DNA of 64,000 bases from an uncultured Ruminiclostridium sp. (GTDB lineage Bacteria > Bacillota > Clostridia > Oscillospirales > Ruminococcaceae), in assembly GCA_934490165.1 (NCBI GenBank), contig CAKSTB010000005.1, positions 1-64,000 on the forward strand. The letters run 5' to 3'. The position numbers were made by a program, and so were the translations under genes. Shown piece by piece: positions 24,771-33,319 of the stretch; within the stretch, counting starts at the first letter, position 1; every line of letters starts with the position of its first letter. The notes below the pieces were generated by a model. That model did no database searches, was not told the origin of the DNA, and worked only from the letters and a program-made list of their open reading frames with translations.

Positions 24771-25856
24771 ATGGCAAAACGCAGAATAGGTATACTGACA
24801 AGCGGCGGCGACTGCCCCGGTCTTAACGCTACTATAAGAGGTGCGGCGAAAGCCTGTTACACTATGTTCGGCGAGGACAATGTTGAGATAGTCGGCATAT
24901 CAAACGGTTTCCACGGTCTTATCCACAACAACTGCCGTATAATGAAGCCCGAGGATTTTTCGGGAATATTAACACAGGGCGGAACAATTCTCGGTACAAA
25001 GCGTACACCCTATAAGATGATGCAGGTAGTTGAAGCCGACAACATAGACAAGGTCGCCGAGATGAAGGCTACCTACAAACAGCAGAAGCTCGACTGCATA
25101 CTGACGCTCGGCGGCAACGGAACTCACAAGACAGCCAATCTTCTTTCCGAAGAGGGTCTTAATATAATCGGACTGCCCAAGACGATAGACAACGATATCT
25201 GGGGTACTGATGTAACATTCGGCTTCCACACCGCAGTTGACATTGCAACGGAGGTTGTCGACAGAATACACACAACAGCAACCTCTCACAGACGCATTAT
25301 GGTAATTGAGATAATGGGCAACAAGGCAGGCTGGCTGACGCTCTATTCAGGCATTGCAGGCGGTGCGGATATTGTGCTTATCCCCGAGATACCTTATGAT
25401 ATTGACAAGGTTATCGATGCTTGCGAAAAGCGCGCACAGTCAGGCAAGACATTCTCGATAATTGCCGTTGCGGAAGGTGCAATGGATAAAGCAGAAGCCG
25501 CAATGAAGAAGAAGGAGCGTGCCAAGAAGCGTGCGGAAGCAGGCGAAACAACTGTTACAAACCGCATAGCAAGGCAGATCGAAGCCGCTACCGGCTTTGA
25601 GTCAAGGACGGTAGTCCCCGGTCATATATTAAGAGGCGGTTCGCCCTCGGCATACGACAGAGTGCTCGCAACAAAGTTCGGTGCAAGAGCCGCAATGCTT
25701 ATAAAGCAGGAAAAATACGGCTACACGGTCGCAAAAATCGGCAGCAAGATAACCGAAAATAAGCTGTCGGACGTTACAATGAAGACAAAGTTCGTCCCCG
25801 AAAACGATGAGCTTGTTATCACCGGTAAAAGCATCGGTGTATCCTTTGGCGACTGA
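24771..25856 (+). CDS. pfkA: 6-phosphofructokinase (mixed-type active site)
   Basis: A 361-residue phosphofructokinase committing fructose 6-phosphate to glycolysis. The motifs GGDCPGLNA (10-18), GGNGT and GLPKTIDND are present. The glycine in GGNG is typical of ATP-using enzymes, whereas the lysine in PKTIDND is typical of pyrophosphate-using ones; the combination is known in the intermediate (group III) clade, where the donor has usually proved to be ATP. I chose the ATG at 24771 with AGGAAAGG 12 bases upstream; a TTG at 24759 would overlap that site. Confidence 0.88.
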   Translation: MAKRRIGILTSGGDCPGLNATIRGAAKACYTMFGEDNVEIVGISNGFHGLIHNNCRIMKPEDFSGILTQGGTILGTKRTPYKMMQVVEADNIDKVAEMKATYKQQKLDCILTLGGNGTHKTANLLSEEGLNIIGLPKTIDNDIWGTDVTFGFHTAVDIATEVVDRIHTTATSHRRIMVIEIMGNKAGWLTLYSGIAGGADIVLIPEIPYDIDKVIDACEKRAQSGKTFSIIAVAEGAMDKAEAAMKKKERAKKRAEAGETTVTNRIARQIEAATGFESRTVVPGHILRGGSPSAYDRVLATKFGARAAMLIKQEKYGYTVAKIGSKITENKLSDVTMKTKFVPENDELVITGKSIGVSFGD

Positions 25857-25915
25857 AAGCAACGCCTTCGCTTATTTATGGTATCAGTTATCGGCAGGAT
25901 TGCGACACAGCTAAA

Positions 25916-25949
25916 TTAAGCGATAACATAGTCCTGTATAATCGCTTAA
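25916..25949. repeat. Inverted repeat downstream of pfkA
   Basis: TTAAGCGAT (25916-25924) and ATCGCTTAA (25941-25949) are perfect arms around a 16-base loop. It may be a folded mRNA end or a binding site; there is no T run. Confidence 0.4.
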
Positions 25950-25969
25950 CAGATTTGATCATATTGCAG

Positions 25970-26001
25970 AAATGCCCCCAACATAAAGCTTGGGGGCATT
26001 T
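25970..26001. terminator. Bidirectional terminator between pfkA and the CapA-like gene
   Basis: AAATGCCCCCAA (25970-25981) and TTGGGGGCATTT (25990-26001) form a perfect 12-bp stem with an 8-base loop. The ends are T-rich on either strand but short. It lies between two converging genes. Confidence 0.7.
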
Positions 26002-26013
26002 AGTATATAATTT

Positions 26014-29000
26014 TCACTCTGTCATAAACAGCTTAGCCGCGCCGCCGAATATTTCCCGGGAAAGCTCGGCGCTCATATCGGGGTTATCCGCCTTTATCTT
26101 TTCACAGCGCTCAATATAACCGACAATATCTACATTGCAATGTGTCTTTGCGTTGTCACCCGAAAGTATCTTATCAACAGCCCTTGAGGCTTCTTTGTAG
26201 AAATCGCTCTCAAGCATACGTTCGGATATATCGGTGTTTTTATCGCCGCAAACAGGCATATAGCTGCTTTCATAATCAATAACAAAGCAACCTGTAAGAT
26301 TTACGAACAGCTCTTCACAGAATGCCGTAAGGCTGTTCTTTTCTTCAATGTACGGTGTATCCTCAAACGGTCTTATCCTGCCCGACATATCAATGCGGTT
26401 AAGCGAATAACGCGTCTTTCTGAGGATTATCTTACTGCCGTATCTTTCGGTCACTGTTTTAGCAAAGCCCTTTACCGCTTTTTCGATATAACCCTTATCA
26501 AAGTCGTCAAGATACGGAGCGAAGCTCTCATCATCGGTCATAAACGCTCTGTACGCCATAGAACCGTACAAGCCGTCAATTGCGGCAATATACGTTTTAT
26601 TATGTTTTATAAGCTCCTTATCGGCATCGGAGAAATCGACAAGAAGCCAGTCGGCGCACTCCTGCGCAAAATATGAACGTGTAAGCTCTTTGAACACATC
26701 GGACTTGCTGTCAACAAAGCTGAGATCTGCATCGGCTTTCTGCTCACATACCGTAAGCGGAGAAAATCCGCTTATGCAGTCCTTGATAACCGCCTTGTCG
26801 CACAGTGAAAGCAGCGTCTTACTGTCAGCTCTGCCGAACGTATCAAAAGTAAACGGTCTGTTCTTTTTGTAATACTCCGACACAAGTGTTTCCACAGCGC
26901 TCTTGTCCGCGCCTGACAGCCACAGCCTTGCACACTTGAGATAGAACTCTATACCGTGCTTATCAAGCACACAGTCAGCTATTATGCCGTTTTTACGGAA
27001 AAACGCCGCCAGCATACCGGCAAGGTCATCTGCGGCATACAGCCCCAGCCTTATAACCTCGTCAATGTTCGGGTTTGTCACATCTCCCTTGCGTATAGCG
27101 AAAACTGCGTCAAACACATTTTTAAGCGTTACATTTCTGCCGAAATCATATCTTGCCTTTATCTCGGCAAATGAAATAAATCCGCTGTCCTTGAGCGTTA
27201 ATATATCCCTGAACTCGGCACAGATGAAATCACGGCTCAGCCGGCTTATAAATGTGTCAACAGCATTATTTTGCACAAAGAAGAACTTATCACAGCCGCT
27301 AGACTTTATAACATCGATATTCTCCGCTATCTCTGTAAGCCATATTTCAGGGTCATACGACATGGAGTTCACAAAAACACCCTTTTTGCCCGAGCAGATA
27401 TTCTTAGCAATAAGTGAAATATTACTGCGGAATAACTCGTCACGGCAAACGGCATAGCTTCTGCCGCGCTTGTTGATAACACCCGGGTAATAACGTGATA
27501 TGTCGATTATCTTAGGTGAAACACGATGTATCAGATAGTTCTCCATATCAAGCAGAAGCCTGAAATCGCATGAACGGTCGGAAGAACGTATATATCTGCC
27601 GTTTACATAGTAAAGCTTGGGATCTGATACCCTGACAAGTATTATCCTGTCTGAAGCATACACTGCGGTTATGCTGTCGATAAACTTATCAAGAAGCGGC
27701 TTCCATACAGCTTCATCCTTTATATCAAGCTTTTTGAGCTTCTTTTTGTTCTCTTCGTAAAAGCGCGACTGCATAAACGCCTTACCGCCGGAGTACAGCA
27801 CTCCGTCAAGCTGATACACAGGCGTTGCCGCCGCATAATAAAGATCCATTATTATGCAGTCCGACTTATTATCCGAGAGATACTCGTCATATCCCTTTGA
27901 AAGATTGTAATACAGCGGTACTACACCGTCACGGAAGTATTTTTCATCTATATCCGAGTGCTTACCGTTCATAGTAAGCTGAGATATGAACAGGTGCGAA
28001 CGATCGGTTTCAACATCTTCATCACCCTTGAAAAGCTCCGATATAAGCGCAGAGCCTAACAGAGCGAAAGACTGCTGCTCAGGCTTTACCGCATAACGCG
28101 CAAGATCGATCTTACTGCCGAGAGCGTTTGCTATCTGCTTTTTGAACGAATCATATGCCGAAAGTCCGAAATAGTGCATATTATCGTCTGTCAGAAGCAC
28201 AGCACGGTGCTCTGCTCCGTAATCCTTGAACGCATACGGGATATATCCCGAAAGATCATTGTGTACCTTGCCGCTTACGGCATCACGCCTCAGTCTTACG
28301 CACAGGAGCGCACCTATCTTTTCGAACCTTGTTACATAATCGGCAGGAATAAGCGAACCGAGCGAATATGCAACAGGCACTTTTCTGCCGTCTGTGCATT
28401 CTATAACATCATACTCGGCAATTGCATTAAGTCCGTTGCCGACAATAAAATCAACACCGCTTTCAGCCGCTTTTTTCGCCGCATTGCGCCATTTCGGCTT
28501 TACAACAGGAGTGTGGCGTTCATTCCACGAGCAGAAAAGGAATATGTACTCTGCTCCGCTTTTCATGAGCTTTTGCACATACTGCGAAACATCTTTATTT
28601 ACCGTTGCAGAAATAAATCCGACGTTTATATTATTGATATCGACTACAGAATACTTCACGCCGCCGAGCGTACAGTCGCTCTCTGTTATAACCGTCAGCG
28701 GATATTTTTCGAGCGACTGCGGTGCACGCTGAAGAAGACCCGCGTTGACTGCAAGCGCGTCTATTCCGCTTTTGCACACCGCGTCTGCAACAGAGGACGG
28801 ACAGTTTACACTTCTGCTGTCCTCAAACGCATACGCTTTTTTATCGTTAAGATCCGTGTCAAGCATGGCAACGGAAAAATCAAACGAACCGAATATTCCG
28901 CCGAGCGAAGAAAACGCCTCGTCAAAGACAGGCATACCCGATGCCGCATTCTTCTGCATATCCGCCGCAACGGTTATATCTCCGCCGATCATTATGGTGC

Positions 29001-29691
29001 ATTTGTGATGACCGTTGCACAGCTTTCCGTCACTGCCCGCAAAGCGCCTGTTATTGTAAACGCCTGCGCTCTTTTTCACTGCCGAGTGATCAAGCCGGAG
29101 CGCTTTTACACCCTTTGTTTTCGGAATAACAGCCACAGTGGGCGTGCAGGAAACGCTCAGCTTTTCCTCGTGCTCTATCATAACAAAGCTGCGTACCGAG
29201 AACGAAACCTTGCCGCTCTTTGTAAAATTCTCAAGTCGGCAGGAGGTTTCTCCGCTGTAGCAGACAAAGGTATATTTCCCGCTTTCGTTTGCGTCAGCAT
29301 ATATCTTGTATCCGTCGCACTGCGAATTGTATCGCCACGACAAGGTGCATATGCCGTCAGAGCCGACTACCGCAGTCAGCCTGCGCGGTGTTTCAAGAGG
29401 ACACGCCGCAACTATTTCCGACTCGCCGAAGAAATTATCCGGACCGTCCGCTATCCTGAACGCCTTTACCTTATATCTGAGCGGCAGACCGTTAGTGCGT
29501 TTTTTTATGACCGCTCTCGGTTCTTTAACATTCATCACTCCTGTGAAGTGATTTTTTCCGAGCGGTGACGAAAACACACGGTAGCCGTCCGCATATCCTA
29601 TCTTATCCCATATCAGCTCGACAACACCCTCGCCCGTCTTTACGGTAACAGGGAATTTCGGCTGTTGTTCACGCAACTGCTTAAAATTCAT
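26014..29691 (-). CDS. Multidomain protein: FnIII-like repeats, degenerate CapA-like domain, duplicated SGNH/DUF6270-like modules
   Basis: A 1225-residue protein without signal peptide or membrane span. Residues about 12-95 and 100-190 look like two fibronectin III repeats. Residues 231-450 match the CapA (polyglutamate capsule) phosphoesterase fold by landmarks (GGDITVA, AVNAG, VGFI, YSLGSLI), but the metal-binding AxNH and HWGxE motifs read AVNAG and CSWNERH, so catalysis is doubtful. Two later stretches (about 543-740 and 955-1145) share one pattern, with D-x-(I/L)-(I/L)-x-D, RIILVRV/KIILRKT and a final I-D; they resemble DUF6270-type SGNH-like modules. The next gene upstream is its likely partner. 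A role in surface polymer synthesis is inference. Confidence 0.6.
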   Translation of the reverse strand: MNFKQLREQQPKFPVTVKTGEGVVELIWDKIGYADGYRVFSSPLGKNHFTGVMNVKEPRAVIKKRTNGLPLRYKVKAFRIADGPDNFFGESEIVAACPLETPRRLTAVVGSDGICTLSWRYNSQCDGYKIYADANESGKYTFVCYSGETSCRLENFTKSGKVSFSVRSFVMIEHEEKLSVSCTPTVAVIPKTKGVKALRLDHSAVKKSAGVYNNRRFAGSDGKLCNGHHKCTIMIGGDITVAADMQKNAASGMPVFDEAFSSLGGIFGSFDFSVAMLDTDLNDKKAYAFEDSRSVNCPSSVADAVCKSGIDALAVNAGLLQRAPQSLEKYPLTVITESDCTLGGVKYSVVDINNINVGFISATVNKDVSQYVQKLMKSGAEYIFLFCSWNERHTPVVKPKWRNAAKKAAESGVDFIVGNGLNAIAEYDVIECTDGRKVPVAYSLGSLIPADYVTRFEKIGALLCVRLRRDAVSGKVHNDLSGYIPYAFKDYGAEHRAVLLTDDNMHYFGLSAYDSFKKQIANALGSKIDLARYAVKPEQQSFALLGSALISELFKGDEDVETDRSHLFISQLTMNGKHSDIDEKYFRDGVVPLYYNLSKGYDEYLSDNKSDCIIMDLYYAAATPVYQLDGVLYSGGKAFMQSRFYEENKKKLKKLDIKDEAVWKPLLDKFIDSITAVYASDRIILVRVSDPKLYYVNGRYIRSSDRSCDFRLLLDMENYLIHRVSPKIIDISRYYPGVINKRGRSYAVCRDELFRSNISLIAKNICSGKKGVFVNSMSYDPEIWLTEIAENIDVIKSSGCDKFFFVQNNAVDTFISRLSRDFICAEFRDILTLKDSGFISFAEIKARYDFGRNVTLKNVFDAVFAIRKGDVTNPNIDEVIRLGLYAADDLAGMLAAFFRKNGIIADCVLDKHGIEFYLKCARLWLSGADKSAVETLVSEYYKKNRPFTFDTFGRADSKTLLSLCDKAVIKDCISGFSPLTVCEQKADADLSFVDSKSDVFKELTRSYFAQECADWLLVDFSDADKELIKHNKTYIAAIDGLYGSMAYRAFMTDDESFAPYLDDFDKGYIEKAVKGFAKTVTERYGSKIILRKTRYSLNRIDMSGRIRPFEDTPYIEEKNSLTAFCEELFVNLTGCFVIDYESSYMPVCGDKNTDISERMLESDFYKEASRAVDKILSGDNAKTHCNVDIVGYIERCEKIKADNPDMSAELSREIFGGAAKLFMTE

Positions 29692-29711
29692 AAGCTTTAC
29701 CTCTCATAGGG

Positions 29712-31490
29712 TCATATATTGCTGAGTATCCAGTTTACAAACGATGCACGCTCGCTGTCCGCATCGGTATCATTCTGCGCCGTTTTCGGCTTGTCGGTGA
29801 TTTCCTTATAATATTCATCGAGCTTGTCAAAGCTCCTGTAGAAATTATAGTAACCTCCGATATAGTGCTGAACGTCATCTATTCTTATTCTGTAGCTGTC
29901 ATGGCGCACGCAGAATGTATACGCAACTGTTGACGGCACTTTCATATACATTGCGGTTTCGGGGTACAGATAACCGCCGAGCATATAGTGTGCACGTCTG
30001 TAGATGGTGCGTATGAACGCTTCAAAGTTGAACTTCTGCATATATGACGCATATATCTTCTTTTCCTTTATACGCTCATAAAGGCTGAATGCCGCCATAA
30101 GAAGTTCAAGGAATGTATGGAATGTCGTATCCTGATTAAAGATCTTGCTGAGATTATCGTTTGCGTTTTTAAGTCCGAAGTTGAGATAACGCTCTTTCGG
30201 CTCGTAAATTGTAACCTCGTTTACCGCATACGCTATCCAGTGGTCGCAAAAGCGTGTATAATCGTTTTTGATAAAGTAATCAAGCGTCTTCTCCGCCGCG
30301 TCAAGATAACGTCTGTCTTGTGTCACGCTGTAGGCTCTTGCAAGCGCAAATGTAGCCTCACCGTCATAGTACACTATCCTGTCGCGCTCCTTACGTTCAA
30401 ACCCCGGGAATGACAGAACGTGATAATAACTGCCGTCTGCTTCCTGCATATCGAGTATGGAATTTGCAAGCTGTGCTATCAATTTGTCGTATTTATTACT
30501 GCCGAATACAGCACCATAGGTAGACAGCGTTACTATCGCTATCGCATTGCCGCCGAGCTTTATCTCGTCCGCTTTGCGCTCAACAAGATAAGCGTGTTCA
30601 CTGTCTGAATATTCTATGCTCTGCAAAAGAAAGTCTATCGTGCTGTCAATCTTCGGTATAAGCTTCTCGTCCTTCGTAGTATCATACTGCATTATAAGAC
30701 TCCAGATAGTACCGGAGTGACGCAGAATGTTATATGTAACAAAGTGAAAATCGTTGACGGGATTTACACCGTAGTCAAATTGTCCGTTATCCTTGACTGC
30801 GTTTGCAAGATAAACAGATGATGTTTCTATTACCTGTCTGATATCGTCTTTTGTAAGCTCGCCGATTATTCTTCTGCCGTAGTTTTCTTCATCGGGATAA
30901 AGCTTGTACAGCTTTTTGTTCTCATCGCAGATATATCCCACCGTTGTAAATTCAATAAGGGTATCGGGAATTGCGGAAAGCTCTGTGCCGCGTTCACCGA
31001 GATACCGCTTTATCTTTTCGTCACTGAGCGTTCCGAGCTTGTAGTTTATAAGCCCGCAACAGTTGAGCTGTGCCTCGAGCAGAGCCGTTTCAAAACCTGT
31101 ATCAAAGCTTACGCCTTTCTTGAAAAAATACTCTCTCGCGCTTCTTATCTCTTCGGTATATTCCGCACGGCTGATTATCTTACTGCTGTTTACGCAGTCG
31201 ACCTTCACCCACAGCGGGTCAATGTCATTTTCCGCAACAAAGCTCTCGGCTTTTTTCATTGCGGCATCGAACGCCGATACAAACCCGGCACCGCAGGCAC
31301 TGAACACCATAGCGGAAAAACTGCCGTCCGTAACCGATACAAAAACTACATCATTGCGAAAAAGCGAACCGCGCTTATAATTTCCGAGCGAGCTGTCAAG
31401 GTAAGGATCGCCGAGAATAAAGCTTTTGAGCAGTCTTTTCTTGGCTCTGAACAGCTTGATATTTGTACTTATAGGGGTAGATGCACTCAT
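29712..31490 (-). CDS. Alpha/alpha-toroid-like protein of unknown function
   Basis: A 592-residue soluble protein. Residues about 1-200 form a mixed alpha/beta part that I do not recognise. From about 215 onward there are repeated helix pairs with the landmarks NGQFDYGVNP, LGGNAIAIVTLSTYG, DGSYYHVL, YYDGEATFALARAY and DHWIAYAV, the style of alpha/alpha-barrel carbohydrate enzymes and epimerases. No catalytic residues can be named. It is the first gene of a two-gene unit: its own promoter lies at 31531-31559, and the CapA-like gene starts 20 bases after its stop. A sugar or polymer substrate is inference. Confidence 0.6.
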   Translation of the reverse strand: MSASTPISTNIKLFRAKKRLLKSFILGDPYLDSSLGNYKRGSLFRNDVVFVSVTDGSFSAMVFSACGAGFVSAFDAAMKKAESFVAENDIDPLWVKVDCVNSSKIISRAEYTEEIRSAREYFFKKGVSFDTGFETALLEAQLNCCGLINYKLGTLSDEKIKRYLGERGTELSAIPDTLIEFTTVGYICDENKKLYKLYPDEENYGRRIIGELTKDDIRQVIETSSVYLANAVKDNGQFDYGVNPVNDFHFVTYNILRHSGTIWSLIMQYDTTKDEKLIPKIDSTIDFLLQSIEYSDSEHAYLVERKADEIKLGGNAIAIVTLSTYGAVFGSNKYDKLIAQLANSILDMQEADGSYYHVLSFPGFERKERDRIVYYDGEATFALARAYSVTQDRRYLDAAEKTLDYFIKNDYTRFCDHWIAYAVNEVTIYEPKERYLNFGLKNANDNLSKIFNQDTTFHTFLELLMAAFSLYERIKEKKIYASYMQKFNFEAFIRTIYRRAHYMLGGYLYPETAMYMKVPSTVAYTFCVRHDSYRIRIDDVQHYIGGYYNFYRSFDKLDEYYKEITDKPKTAQNDTDADSERASFVNWILSNI

Positions 31491-31507
31491 TGGCTTTTCC
31501 TCCCTGA

Positions 31508-31521
31508 AATAAACGTTTACA
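31508..31521 (-). promoter_or_regulatory. Possible catabolite response element (cre)
   Basis: The minus-strand TGTAAACGTTTATT fits the cre consensus TGWAARCGYTWWCW at 13 of 14 positions. It lies just downstream of the predicted transcription start of the toroid/CapA-like unit, where CcpA binding represses. CcpA itself is not in the window. Confidence 0.5.
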
Positions 31522-31530
31522 TTTAAATAA

Positions 31531-31559
31531 AGTATATCATATCACACAAAAAATGTCAA
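31531..31559 (-). promoter_or_regulatory. Promoter of the toroid/CapA-like unit
   Basis: TTGACA (31559-31554), 17-bp spacer and TATACT (31536-31531). It is divergent from the dipeptidase promoter, which starts ten bases away. Confidence 0.7.
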
Positions 31560-31568
31560 ACAATTTTG

Positions 31569-31597
31569 TTGACCTCAGGACAGATTATGAGTATAAT
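31569..31597 (+). promoter_or_regulatory. Promoter of the dipeptidase gene
   Basis: TTGACC (31569-31574), 17-bp spacer and TATAAT (31592-31597). It argues against the upstream in-frame ATG at 31553 as a start. Confidence 0.7.
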
Positions 31598-31627
31598 AAT
31601 AGACATAAAACCAAAGGAAGTAACAAT

Positions 31628-33007
31628 ATGGATAAATACAAAAAATTTGCAGAAGACAGAAAAGATGATATCATTTCACTTTTATCAAAGCTTGTTGCGA
31701 TACCCAGCGTTATGGGAGAGGAAAAGCCCGGATATCCTTTCGGAGAAGCACCAGCAAAAGCGCTTGAAACAATGCTTGACGCGGCAAAAGCTCTCGGCTT
31801 TGCGGTAAATAACGTTGATAACTGTTACGGTACGGCAGACTATCTGCCCGACGGCGTGAGCACTCCCGGGCTTGCAATTCTTTGCCACCTTGATGTAGTG
31901 CCCGAGGGTAAGGGCTGGACATATGAGCCTTTCGCCTGCACCGAAAAGGACGGCATTCTTTACGGCAGAGGTGTAACAGACGATAAAGGACCTGCCGTAT
32001 CGGCGCTCTATGCACTGTACAGTGTAAAACAGCTCGGAGCAAAGCTCTCAAAGGGAGTAAGACTGATATTCGGAACAAATGAGGAAAACGGCTCGGCGGA
32101 TATTGAGCATTATCTTAAAAACGATAAAATGCCGCCGATGGTCTTCACTCCGGACGCGTCATATCCGCTTATAAACTGTGAAAAAGGTATGGCGCGGATA
32201 AAATACAGTGCCGATATGGTTAATACCGATATTATCTCAATATGCGGCGGACAGGTCATAAACGCCGTCCCCGCCGAATGCTGTGCCGTTGTGTCAGGTA
32301 AGCACAAGGATAAAATTTGTTCATATATGGGCGGTAATAAGAACGATTGCACTTTCGGCATAGAAAATGACAGTGACAATATAACGATTATCTGCAAGGG
32401 CGAATCAGCACACGCGTCAACTCCCGAAAAAGGCAGAAACGCCATAACTGCTATGCTTGAAATGCTTGTATCGCTTGAGCTTGGCGGCAACACGAAAAAG
32501 CTGTTATCGGATATTCTGAGGCTCTACCCTTACGGCGAAACCGACGGTACTTCGCTCGGTATTTCGTGCAGTGATGAATCCGGTGCGCTGACGTGTGTAC
32601 TAAGTCTTATCAATGCGGAAAACGGCGCGCTTACATTCAGCACCGACACAAGATTTCCTATAAGCATGACTGCCGCTCAGCTGAAGGAAAAAGCCACGGC
32701 GGCTCTTTCGGGTACTGATATGATCATCTCTGACTTTATGGGAACAAACGCACATTACGCTTCTCCCGACAGCTTCCTTGTCAAAACGCTTCTCAGTGTG
32801 TATGAGGAACAGACAGGCGAAAAAGGCGAATGTATTGCTATCGGCGGCGGAACATACGTCCACGGGATCGAGGGCGGCGTTGCGTTCGGCGTTGAGCACC
32901 CCGACACCGATTACAGGATACACGGTGCCGATGAATTTGTGCCGATAAGTGAGCTGATTGACAATACGGCTATGTTTGCAAATGCCATAGAAAAACTCTG
33001 CAAGTAA
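31628..33007 (+). CDS. pepV: M20-family dipeptidase (PepV-like)
   Basis: A 459-residue cytoplasmic zinc peptidase that cleaves dipeptides with an unblocked N-terminus. The metal ligands are visible in CHLDVVPEG (H87, D89), GVTDDKGP and GTNEENGS, and the C-terminal histidine in YRIHGADEF. A lid domain lies between, as in PepV and Sapep. The start at 31628 has AAAGGAAG upstream. It is divergent from the CapA-like unit; there is no obvious functional link. Confidence 0.9.
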   Translation: MDKYKKFAEDRKDDIISLLSKLVAIPSVMGEEKPGYPFGEAPAKALETMLDAAKALGFAVNNVDNCYGTADYLPDGVSTPGLAILCHLDVVPEGKGWTYEPFACTEKDGILYGRGVTDDKGPAVSALYALYSVKQLGAKLSKGVRLIFGTNEENGSADIEHYLKNDKMPPMVFTPDASYPLINCEKGMARIKYSADMVNTDIISICGGQVINAVPAECCAVVSGKHKDKICSYMGGNKNDCTFGIENDSDNITIICKGESAHASTPEKGRNAITAMLEMLVSLELGGNTKKLLSDILRLYPYGETDGTSLGISCSDESGALTCVLSLINAENGALTFSTDTRFPISMTAAQLKEKATAALSGTDMIISDFMGTNAHYASPDSFLVKTLLSVYEEQTGEKGECIAIGGGTYVHGIEGGVAFGVEHPDTDYRIHGADEFVPISELIDNTAMFANAIEKLCK

Positions 33008-33010
33008 TTT

Positions 33011-33059
33011 TACGCCCGCCCTCTTCATAGAATGTACAAACTATGAAAGGGCGGGCGTA
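33011..33059 (+). promoter_or_regulatory. Long hairpin burying the ribosome site of the next gene
   Basis: TACGCCCGCCCT (33011-33022) pairs with AGGGCGGGCGTA (33048-33059), and TTCATAG (33024-33030) with CTATGAA (33041-33047): 19 bp with one bulged C and a ten-base loop. The right arm contains AAAGGG, the ribosome site for the ATG at 33062. Neither strand has a T run behind it, so it is not a standard terminator. Confidence 0.6.
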
Positions 33060-33061
33060 TT

Positions 33062-33319
33062 ATGTGCGGACTGATATTCAAAAAGAAAACCAAAGATCAT
33101 AATTTCAGCGAAGCGGAGGAAATGCGCTCGCGGCTTGACTATCTGCAAAGCCGTCTTGAAAAAACAAGACAGCTGTTTGATATTGAAACCGAGCCTGAAA
33201 AGATCGAAGCGATCGTGTACGAGGAAAAAGCTATCCTGATACGGATAGACCACCTTATCAAAAACGCCAAACGGCGCAATATCACAATAAATTATTCGGA
33301 CAGAACCGACAGGATCTGA
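33062..33319 (+). CDS. Small coiled-coil protein (DUF2508/YaaL-like)
   Basis: An 85-residue charged protein that is mostly helical. The pattern LFDIETEPEKIEAIVYEEKAI fits the small DUF2508/YaaL family of Firmicutes (F-x5-D-P-E-L-I-D-x-A-I-Y in typical members), though the match is by eye. Function unknown. Its ribosome site is inside the hairpin at 33011-33059, so translation may be low or conditional. The last 28 bases overlap the 3' end of the convergent glycosylase gene. Confidence 0.55.
   Translation: MCGLIFKKKTKDHNFSEAEEMRSRLDYLQSRLEKTRQLFDIETEPEKIEAIVYEEKAILIRIDHLIKNAKRRNITINYSDRTDRI

Noticed and set aside
28174..29568. Plus-strand open frame of 464 codons opposite the CapA-like gene
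   Set aside because: It lies wholly antisense to the 1225-residue gene, has no ribosome site, and its translation is rich in Y, R, C and H without recognisable motifs. It is a shadow of the codon usage on the other strand.
31553..31628. N-terminal extension of the dipeptidase
   Set aside because: The extension would run through the promoter of the gene; the ATG at 31628 has a ribosome site.
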